In this document: in pieces, positions 7,430 to 13,036 of the stretch
How the letters are laid out: each line of letters starts with the position of its first letter
Numbering within the stretch: the stretch's first letter is position 1
Source of the DNA: a bacterium
GTDB taxonomy: Bacteria; Patescibacteriota; Gracilibacteria; JAUYGZ01
Length of the DNA: 21,326 bases
Assembly (NCBI GenBank): GCA_030699855.1
Contig: JAUYKR010000021.1
Coordinates: forward strand, 1 to 21,326
Direction of reading: 5' to 3'
Notes under the pieces: model-generated
Told to the model about the DNA's origin: nothing
Databases searched by the model: none
The model's input: the letters and a program-made list of their open reading frames with translations, nothing else
Program-made: the position numbers and the translations under genes

Positions 7430-8551
7430 TCAGCCCGAGATGCCATCGGCCAACACCCCCACCACCCCCTCCACACACTTCTCCCAGGAAAACGGCCCTG
7501 AGCGCAGTCGAAGGGCTCCCCCCTCAATTTTCTCTTTTCTCAAATTCTCGTCCGAAAGCAGCTTCCTAAGTCCATTCGCAATACTCTGAACGTCCAAAGG
7601 ATCACACAAAACCGCCGCTCCACCGGCTACCTCCTCGCAAGCTGAGCCTCGTGAAGTGAGTACCGGCGTACCGGCGGAAAAAGCTTCCAGAATTGGGATC
7701 CCAAACCCCTCGGCCAGGCTGGGATAAGCAAACACTCGTGCGTGCTTCATCAGGCTCCGAACCACTTCCTGCATTTGATAACCCATCAGATGGATTCTTT
7801 TTTTGCATTCTAACTTTTTAATTTTTAATTTTATATTCTCCGCCCCCTGCCCATCTCCGCCGACTAAAACAAGTTCAAGCTCAGAAAACTCGCCAGCGAT
7901 TTGTTCAAAAGCGTCGATAAGTCTGATCTGATTTTTTCGCTCCTCTAATCTCCCCACATGCAGAATATACTGAAATTGGATCTCCAAACTCCCGACTCCA
8001 AACTCCCGACTCCCGACTTCATCAAATCCATTATAAACCACCGCAATTCTCCCCTCTTCTATCCCCAGCAGCCGAACCAGATCATTCTTAACCGCCTGAG
8101 AAACGGCAATAAACCGCGCGCCTATTCGCTTCGCTCGCAGCAAAGTATGACGCTGGTACCAGCGCAGAAACCAGGAGTAAGCTTGCGGGAGCAGCAGCGC
8201 TTCCACTCCGTGCACGGTGAGAACAGACCGCTTGGGCGCGAACCAGGGCAATACGTGCGAGGGCTCGAAGAAGGCATCCACCGGTCGGCGAAACAGCTCC
8301 CAGGACAGACCCAGATAGGTCCACAATCGCTTGCACTCAATCAGACGAACTTTTGTCTTCTCCGCCCTATACTTGTCCTTCCAAAATAAAAGTTGCTCGA
8401 CTTGTCTGGCGTTGCGGACGTAACAGCGAACCTCGTCGTAACCCAGCTGATCGGCCCGCTGAATCAACCCTTCGAGAACCCGATCGGTGTAAAGTTCCAC
8501 CCCCGTGGGCCGCTCGGAAGCCAGGCGGGAACAGTCAATGCCTAAGATCAT
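7430..8551 (-). CDS. GT4-family glycosyltransferase
   Basis: A 373-residue GT-B glycosyltransferase that would move a sugar from a nucleotide donor, probably in surface polysaccharide or glycolipid assembly. I start at 8551 because MILGIDCSRLASERPTGVEL matches the opening strand and the G-V-E/G-x-Y acceptor loop of the family. The longer frame to 8599 would run almost onto the divergent comF start. The donor-site half shows I-L-H-V-G-R-L-E-E-R-K-N and the E-x7-E motif E281-G-F-G-I-P-I-L-E289, followed by A-G-T-P-V-L-T-S. Residues 346-352 (ALRLRSG), just before the conserved FSWEK, are encoded by a small hairpin repeat that occurs elsewhere in the window. The acceptor cannot be predicted. Confidence 0.88.
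   Translation of the reverse strand: MILGIDCSRLASERPTGVELYTDRVLEGLIQRADQLGYDEVRCYVRNARQVEQLLFWKDKYRAEKTKVRLIECKRLWTYLGLSWELFRRPVDAFFEPSHVLPWFAPKRSVLTVHGVEALLLPQAYSWFLRWYQRHTLLRAKRIGARFIAVSQAVKNDLVRLLGIEEGRIAVVYNGFDEVGSREFGVGSLEIQFQYILHVGRLEERKNQIRLIDAFEQIAGEFSELELVLVGGDGQGAENIKLKIKKLECKKRIHLMGYQMQEVVRSLMKHARVFAYPSLAEGFGIPILEAFSAGTPVLTSRGSACEEVAGGAAVLCDPLDVQSIANGLRKLLSDENLRKEKIEGGALRLRSGPFSWEKCVEGVVGVLADGISG
7495..7516. repeat. Small hairpin repeat, copy 2, inside the glycosyltransferase gene (loop GAGCGCAGTCGA)
   Basis: GCCCT (7495-7499) pairs with AGGGC (7512-7516) around the 12-base loop GAGCGCAGTCGA. The element is in frame within the glycosyltransferase and encodes about seven residues next to the conserved FSWEK segment. 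It shares the loop pattern with the copies at 4848, 15579 and 15634. Confidence 0.6.
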
Positions 8552-8604
8552 ATTGGCTTGAAAACAGGCTGAGTATAGAGGAAAATCAGCTATTACCATA
8601 CCAA

Positions 8605-9285
8605 ATGAGGGCTCTGAAGAATTTCATTCTCGATCTGATTTTCCCCAGGCGTTGCCTGGGCTGCAAACAGGTGGACACCTGGCTCTGCGAATCCTGCTTC
8701 AAGCTCATCGAACAATACGAAGGCCAGCACATCGACTACCGGTTGAAGCATCTGAACCGGCTGATCGTCGCTTCGCCGTATTCGAAGAATAAGCTGCTCA
8801 CCACTGCCATTCACACCTTGAAGTATCAGCGCCATCCGGAAGATATTGCCGAGAAGCTGGGCTCGATGCTGGCTCGCAGCCTGAAGTTTGGCTTGAATCA
8901 GATTACGACCAGACCGGGTCAGGATTACTGCCTCATCCCCGTTCCCCTACACCGCAGAAGGTGCAGAGAGCGTGGATTTAATCAGGCCGAGGAGCTCGCA
9001 AAAGCAGTGGAGGAGTCATTGCGCGCCTGCAAAGCAATCTCTCTCGACTCCTCCCTCCTCAACCGCGACCGCTACACGACTTCTCAGGTAAAGGCCGGTT
9101 CCAGACAGGCCCGCCTGAAAAATCTGGAAAAGGCTTTTTCGACTACAGACAAGATCAATCCGGAAACAACTTGTATTCTCGTCGACGACGTTGCTACCAC
9201 CGGAACAACCCTGGAAGAATGCGCGAAAGTGCTCCGGAAGGCCGGAGCGCAGCAGGTCTGGGGGCTGGTGGTGGCGAGGAATTAG
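8605..9285 (+). CDS. comF: ComF-family amidophosphoribosyltransferase-like protein
   Basis: A 226-residue protein with the two ComF parts. The first is a zinc ribbon, C17-L-G-C20 and C28-E-S-C31. The second is a type I phosphoribosyltransferase fold with the PRPP loop V193-D-D-V-A-T-T-G-T-T202. L-I-P-V-P-L-H-R-R-R-C-R-E-R-G-F-N-Q, about residues 112-129, is the classic ComF mid-segment. In naturally competent bacteria ComF helps late steps of DNA uptake or processing; its exact activity is not settled. I reject the longer frame from 8353, because the start MRALKNFILDLIFPRRC is the family start and the upstream part lies over the glycosyltransferase gene. The stop overlaps the convergent RlmI stop by four bases. 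No ribosome site is seen. No other competence gene lies nearby. Confidence 0.9.
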   Translation: MRALKNFILDLIFPRRCLGCKQVDTWLCESCFKLIEQYEGQHIDYRLKHLNRLIVASPYSKNKLLTTAIHTLKYQRHPEDIAEKLGSMLARSLKFGLNQITTRPGQDYCLIPVPLHRRRCRERGFNQAEELAKAVEESLRACKAISLDSSLLNRDRYTTSQVKAGSRQARLKNLEKAFSTTDKINPETTCILVDDVATTGTTLEECAKVLRKAGAQQVWGLVVARN

Positions 9286-10463
9286 AGGACCATGAGAACT
9301 GCCGTCTTCAGATACCACCCCTCCGGGAAGGCCAACATTTGTGGATGATCAACCGGGTGTTCGTGGAAGGACAGCAGCTGAACCTTTTTTCTGGCCTGTC
9401 CGGCGGCGATGCGGAGCAGATTTCGGAATTCTTCCGCAGTGACCCGTCCGCTGCAGGAGCTGGTGATGAGGATGCCTCCTCCCCCCAGTTGCTCCAGGCA
9501 CTTCTGGTTGAGACCAATATACGCCCTCGCCGCTTCCGCGGCTCTCTCCTGAGTTTTGGCAAAGGCCGGCGGATCGCAGATGAGCAGATCGGGACGAAAC
9601 GGCAACGAGCCGGAACGAAGCAGGTCGATCACATCGGCTTGCACCGTATCGCCAGACTGAACCTGAAGTCCGTTGAGTTCGTAGTGGCGGGAAACCACAG
9701 CTAGAGCCGGCGCCGAAACATCAATCGTAACGGCACGCTTTGCTCCTCCCATCAAAGCGGCCACGGAAAAGGCACCGGTATAGCCGAAGAGGTTCACCAC
9801 TGACTTATCCTTGGCCAGCGAGCGCACCAAGGCGCGAGTGTCTCGCTGATCCAGAAAAAATCCGGTTTTTTGACCGTGGAGAACATCAGCCAAGAAGTTC
9901 AAGCCGTTTTCCAGAAAAGCAACCACTCCATCCACATCCCCCTGATGAACCTGAGGAGGAAGGGGCTGCAGCCCCTCCATTTTCCTGGCTTCGAGATCCG
10001 AGCGCTCCACAATCGCCTGCGGGTGAAAGGCTTGTTCAAGAGCGGTCAAGACCTGTGAACGAAGCAAGTCCATTCCCAAGGTGTGGATTTGGAAAACTAT
10101 CACATCTTGATACCGATCGACCACCAATCCCGGCAAGCCATCGGCGTCGGCGTGGCAGATACGGTATCCGGTCGTATCAGGCGAAAGAAGCGAGCGTTTT
10201 CTGGAATCCAGAGCTGATAATTTTTCGGCGAAAAAACTGGTATCAATGTCTCGCTTCTCGCGGCTGATCAAGCGCACGCAGATGGAATTTTTGGGATTAA
10301 ACGTTCCGATCCCCAAAAATTCTCCTTCCGCGCTTCTGACCTCGACCAAAGCTCCCGCCGCTATTTTTTCTGGCGTTTGAAGAGCATTGGAAAAAATCCA
10401 GGGGTGACCGGCACGAATAGGGGTATCGCGGCGGGGTTTGAGAGAACAAATTGGCAGTGACAT
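9282..10463 (-). CDS. rlmI: 23S rRNA (cytosine-5) methyltransferase, RlmI family
   Basis: A 393-residue enzyme of the RlmI/YccW family, which methylates C1962 of 23S rRNA in E. coli. The N-terminal PUA-like domain (about 1-75) starts with LKPRRDTPIRAGHPWIFSNA, typical of the family. The catalytic part has Q198-K-T-G-F-F-L-D-Q-R-D-T-R, the SAM loop V-V-N-L-F-G-Y-T-G-A-F-S around 222-233, C-D-P-P-A-F-A-K at 296-303, and S-S-C337-S-G with the likely catalytic cysteine. All main motifs are present at family length. The gene starts 18 bases after the stop of the relE-like toxin on the same strand, so it may be read through from the toxin-antitoxin promoter. No ribosome site is seen before the ATG. 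Confidence 0.93.
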   Translation of the reverse strand: MSLPICSLKPRRDTPIRAGHPWIFSNALQTPEKIAAGALVEVRSAEGEFLGIGTFNPKNSICVRLISREKRDIDTSFFAEKLSALDSRKRSLLSPDTTGYRICHADADGLPGLVVDRYQDVIVFQIHTLGMDLLRSQVLTALEQAFHPQAIVERSDLEARKMEGLQPLPPQVHQGDVDGVVAFLENGLNFLADVLHGQKTGFFLDQRDTRALVRSLAKDKSVVNLFGYTGAFSVAALMGGAKRAVTIDVSAPALAVVSRHYELNGLQVQSGDTVQADVIDLLRSGSLPFRPDLLICDPPAFAKTQERAAEAARAYIGLNQKCLEQLGGGGILITSSCSGRVTAEEFRNLLRIAAGQARKKVQLLSFHEHPVDHPQMLAFPEGWYLKTAVLMVL

Positions 10464-10481
10464 AAAATCAGGTAAGAAGAA

Positions 10482-10766
10482 CTACAGCAATCGCCTCAGG
10501 CGTTGATAGAACCCCTCTCGGGTTCCCACGAAAACAACGAGAACCCTAACTTCATTTCTGATAATTTGATACACAATTCGATAGTCATTTCGCTTGAATC
10601 GAAATTTTACCTTCAAGTATTGGTGGTATTCTCCTTTTAGCCGCCTACCACAAAATGGATCCTTTTGGATCTCATCAAAGCGCCGCACAAAAGCCGTCCG
10701 AATATCTTTCGAATATTTATAAAATTGCTTTTCAACTCCCCCTGTATATTCAATCTTCCAACCCAT
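10482..10766 (-). CDS. relE: RelE/ParE-superfamily toxin
   Basis: A 94-residue basic protein of RelE type. Landmarks are the N-terminal W-K-I-E-Y-T strand, two helices, the R-R-L-K-G-E-Y-H-Q-Y-L-K-V block, R-N-D-Y-R-I-V-Y-Q-I, and the final V-F-V-G-T-R-E-G-F-Y-Q-R-L strand and tail. RelE toxins cut mRNA in the ribosomal A site, but ParE relatives inhibit gyrase. The basic C-terminal R-x3-Y-x-R-L favours RelE, without proof. The start overlaps the antitoxin gene by 17 bases, which gives translational coupling. Confidence 0.85.
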   Translation of the reverse strand: MGWKIEYTGGVEKQFYKYSKDIRTAFVRRFDEIQKDPFCGRRLKGEYHQYLKVKFRFKRNDYRIVYQIIRNEVRVLVVFVGTREGFYQRLRRLL

Positions 10767-11010
10767 GCTCTTTCTTCAAATCCTCTAAAGTCATAGTACT
10801 TATACCAGAATCCAAACTCTCCTGCAAGACCTGTGGTGTAATGCCAAAGGCATACATATCCAAAATCTCCATATAATCGTCATAATTCATCATCATCACT
10901 TTTGGCTTACCATGAACCGTCACCACCACCTGCCCGCCGTCACTGGCCAGCTGCTTTACCAGCTGGGGTAGCTTTGCCCTGCCTTCCGATACGGTGACAA
11001 AATCAGACAT
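10750..11010 (-). CDS. Phd/YefM-family antitoxin
   Basis: An 86-residue antitoxin. I start at 11010 (MSDFVTVSEGRAKLPQLVKQ), which matches the Phd/YefM fold: a first strand, then S-E-G-R-A-K-L-P-Q-L-V helix, then VVVTVHGKPKVMMMNYDDYMEIL, where H-G-K-P and the D-D-Y-x-x-x segment are family landmarks. The longer frame back to 11241 runs into the neighbouring gene and is rejected. The tail (about 55-86) is acidic and would bind the toxin. The pair is expected to repress itself through the TGTACA operator just upstream. In E. coli the matching family (YefM) usually pairs with YoeB; here the partner looks RelE-like. Confidence 0.88.
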   Translation of the reverse strand: MSDFVTVSEGRAKLPQLVKQLASDGGQVVVTVHGKPKVMMMNYDDYMEILDMYAFGITPQVLQESLDSGISTMTLEDLKKEHGLED

Positions 11011-11029
11011 AAAGAATGAATACGTAAAA

Positions 11030-11058
11030 ATTGTACAGAGTTTTGTACAAAATAGCAA
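11030..11058 (-). promoter_or_regulatory. Promoter with twin TGTACA operator for the Phd/RelE module
   Basis: On the minus strand, TTGCTA (11053-11058) and TACAAT (11030-11035) are separated by exactly 17 bases. Two TGTACA hexamers lie at 11032-11037 and 11044-11049, so one overlaps the -10 box and one lies in the spacer. Their centres are 12 bases apart. Together they form the 20-base inverted repeat TTGTACAAAACTCTGTACAA. As I recall, E. coli YefM-YoeB binds two palindromes with TGTACA cores 12 bases apart, so this matches in both core and spacing. Confidence 0.8.
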
Positions 11059-11096
11059 GGAAAAATGTGAAGCTTCAAAAAACCAAAATCCAAAGC

Positions 11097-11816
11097 TCAA
11101 GCCTTGACCCTTAGCAGACGACGCGCACCGAGCCTCGGATTCGAGAGCTGCGGACGACCGCCGAACACGCGGGCGTCGCCGTCGGCCGGAAAGAAGCCCA
11201 CGCGCCCCGGCCAGGCAGGATCGTCTCCGGATTCCAACCATGATTCCCTGTATTGCTCGCTATCCTCAGACCGTATAAATGGCTCACCGGTAGCAGCTTC
11301 GAAGGCAAGAATCTCAGGGCTTTTTTCATAATCGCCAGCGTAGGGAAAGAGTTCGTAGCCTGTCGGGGTTGGTTCACTTCCCTCTTCTCCTTCTGTAAAC
11401 ATAACGGCCCTGCGGGTATTCGCATAATTCATGCCACACAGGATGGGTTCAACACCGCCGTCGGCAATCAGGGGGTTGCCGTCTTTGTCGATGCCAAAGA
11501 GGGTTCCGCCCTGCTCCATGGCTACGGCAAGGTTGAGGTAATGGCCATTGTTGGCTGTAAGGCGTTTTTCTACTTCCTGCCAGGTACAGCTACCTTTGTT
11601 TTGAAATTTGGGTGATTCAAACTGGGCCTGAAAGCGGGCGAGGCTAACTTCAGCAGTTTCGCTTGAGGTGTCTGCAAGAACGGCATCTATAGTTGATTTG
11701 GCACTGAGCGCATCTATTCCTGCCTGAGGATCAGCAACAGGCCCAGCAGCTTTTGCAGCTTCAGGGAGGGCAATGGCGGCTTCGATATCAGGAGTACCTT
11801 CTGCAGGTCCGGACAT
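11097..11816 (-). CDS. Hypothetical protein, possibly DUF4256-like
   Basis: A 239-residue protein with a polar, alanine-rich, probably disordered N-terminus (about 1-75) and a compact C-terminal part. The C-terminal part shows W-Q-E-V-E-K-R-L, L-A-V-A-M-E-Q-G-G-T-L-F-G-I-D, a long middle with N-T-R-R-A-V-M-F, Y-R-E-S-W-L, and the ending L-G-A-R-R-L-L-R-V. This order of short motifs recalls DUF4256 proteins, which end in an R-G-F-R-G-x-L-R-V-like segment, but the middle differs and I would not rely on it. No signal peptide or membrane segment is seen. It lies 86 bases upstream of the Phd/RelE module on the same strand and has its own readable promoter. The function is unknown. Confidence 0.65.
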   Translation of the reverse strand: MSGPAEGTPDIEAAIALPEAAKAAGPVADPQAGIDALSAKSTIDAVLADTSSETAEVSLARFQAQFESPKFQNKGSCTWQEVEKRLTANNGHYLNLAVAMEQGGTLFGIDKDGNPLIADGGVEPILCGMNYANTRRAVMFTEGEEGSEPTPTGYELFPYAGDYEKSPEILAFEAATGEPFIRSEDSEQYRESWLESGDDPAWPGRVGFFPADGDARVFGGRPQLSNPRLGARRLLRVKA

Positions 11817-11841
11817 TGGAGTGTATTAACAATCTGCAGGC

Positions 11842-11869
11842 AATATACAATATTTTGGAGTTTATGCAA
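11842..11869 (-). promoter_or_regulatory. Promoter of the 239-residue hypothetical gene
   Basis: On the minus strand, TTGCAT (11864-11869) and TATATT (11842-11847) are 16 bases apart, and the ATG lies 25 bases past the -10 box. The same TTGCAT box with a 16-base spacer recurs before purC. Confidence 0.55.
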
Positions 11870-11897
11870 ACAAAAACACCCACCCCCTTCCCATCAA

Positions 11898-12869
11898 TTA
11901 CCCAACCAATCCTCTCAAAACCCCCTCCACCCTCCCCTGCACATCCGGATCAGGAAGTTCAAAGGTCTTGCCAGTAATCAGCTCGTAGGATTCGATATAC
12001 CGCTGCGCCACTTCGATCCGAAATTCATCCGGCATGGCCGGAAGCGGATCTTTGTAGGGATTGCAGCGGGCGGTGTACCACAGGCGGAGAAATTCCTTAT
12101 CGAAGTTTTCCGGCTCCTGACCGGCGGCAAGACGCGCCTCGTAAGTATCCGCCTTCCAGTAGCGGGAAGAGTCCGGGGTGTGGATTTCGTCGATCACATA
12201 AATTTTTCCATCTTCCTCATCCACCCCAAACTCGTATTTGGTATCGACCAGAATCAAACCTCCCTTTTTGGCCAGTTCCTGGCCGCGGGCGAACAGAGCA
12301 AAGGTAGCCTGGACGAGAACCTCCCACTGTTGAGGCGTGACGATGCCGCTTTCGGGAACGGTGAAGAAGTCAATATTCTCATCGTGCACATCGGATTTCG
12401 TAGTGGGAGTAATCAGGGGCTTTTCGAAAGGCTGGTTTTTGACCATCCCCTCGGGAAGACGGTGACCGCAATAGATCCGCTCGCCTTTTTCGTAAGCCTT
12501 CCAGGCAGAAGTACCGGTGGTTCCGCTCAGATAACCGCGAACCACCATCTCGATCGGGATCGGCTTGAGGTTTCTCGCCACCACGATGTTGGGGTCCGGA
12601 ACGGAGATGACATGATTGGGAACAATGTCCTTTGTGTGCTCAAACCACCAGGCGGAAAGCTGGTTCAGAGCCTGACCCTTCAGGGGAATCATTCCCAGCA
12701 CCTGGTCGAAGGCGCTTTGGCGGTCTGTCGTGACCAAAATACGTTTACCGTCCTCAGTGATATAATTATCTCTGACCTTGCCTTTGTAGAAACTTCCTGA
12801 AAATCCATCCACATGAGTAGCCTCAAGGCAAGACCCAAGAAAAGGATGAATACTCTCGGCGGTGACCAT
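11898..12869 (-). CDS. purC: Phosphoribosylaminoimidazole-succinocarboxamide synthase (SAICAR synthetase)
   Basis: This enzyme joins CAIR and aspartate with ATP in de novo purine synthesis. I start at 12869 (MVTAESIHPFLGSC), giving 323 residues; the longer frame adds a cysteine-rich stretch that overlaps the promoter region. Family landmarks are Y-K-G-K-V-R-D-N-Y with the ATP-binding K-V-R-D, D-R-Q-S-A-F-D, I-P-I-E-M-V-V-R-G-Y-L-S-G-T, V-D-T-K-Y-E-F-G and D-E-I-H-T-P-D-S-S-R-Y-W. The length and C-terminal extension fit the longer, yeast-like form of about 300 residues rather than the 237-residue E. coli form. No other purine gene is in the window, so it stands alone here. Confidence 0.95.
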   Translation of the reverse strand: MVTAESIHPFLGSCLEATHVDGFSGSFYKGKVRDNYITEDGKRILVTTDRQSAFDQVLGMIPLKGQALNQLSAWWFEHTKDIVPNHVISVPDPNIVVARNLKPIPIEMVVRGYLSGTTGTSAWKAYEKGERIYCGHRLPEGMVKNQPFEKPLITPTTKSDVHDENIDFFTVPESGIVTPQQWEVLVQATFALFARGQELAKKGGLILVDTKYEFGVDEEDGKIYVIDEIHTPDSSRYWKADTYEARLAAGQEPENFDKEFLRLWYTARCNPYKDPLPAMPDEFRIEVAQRYIESYELITGKTFELPDPDVQGRVEGVLRGLVG

Positions 12870-12896
12870 AAAAAAACCGTGAAGTGATACACTGGC

Positions 12897-12924
12897 AGCA
12901 TAACAACCGTTCCCGCAAATGCAA
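12897..12924 (-). promoter_or_regulatory. Candidate purC promoter
   Basis: On the minus strand, TTGCAT (12919-12924) and TATGCT (12897-12902) are 16 bases apart, and the chosen purC start lies 27 bases past the -10 box. It supports the shorter purC start, because the longer frame would begin upstream of this promoter. Confidence 0.5.
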
Positions 12925-12974
12925 AAAAAACGTCTCACCATTCAATCAATCTCCGTCAAGATAGCTGGACTCCT

Positions 12975-12999
12975 CAAAATAGCTATTTTGCGCTATAAT
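12975..12999 (+). promoter_or_regulatory. -10 box and 16-base palindrome before the T4SS-type ATPase gene
   Basis: A consensus TATAAT lies at 12994-12999, 37 bases before the ATG. CAAAATAGCTATTTTG (12975-12990) is a perfect 16-base palindrome ending three bases before that box, covering most of the place where spacer and -35 elements would be. No good -35 box is seen. A repressor or activator site is plausible but inferred. Confidence 0.55.
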
Positions 13000-13036
13000 T
13001 AAAGGATTATAGGCAATTTTACCAAAAAAGAACTCC

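Noticed and set aside
8353..8604. Longer N-terminus for ComF
   Set aside because: The added part is basic and low in complexity, lies antisense to the start of the glycosyltransferase, and precedes the usual family start MRALKNF.
11011..11241. Longer N-terminus for the Phd/YefM antitoxin
   Set aside because: It runs over the operator/promoter and into the upstream gene; the family start MSDFVTVSEGRAKLP is inside.
12870..12941. Longer N-terminus for PurC
   Set aside because: It would overlap the readable promoter and adds a cysteine-rich stretch absent from the family.
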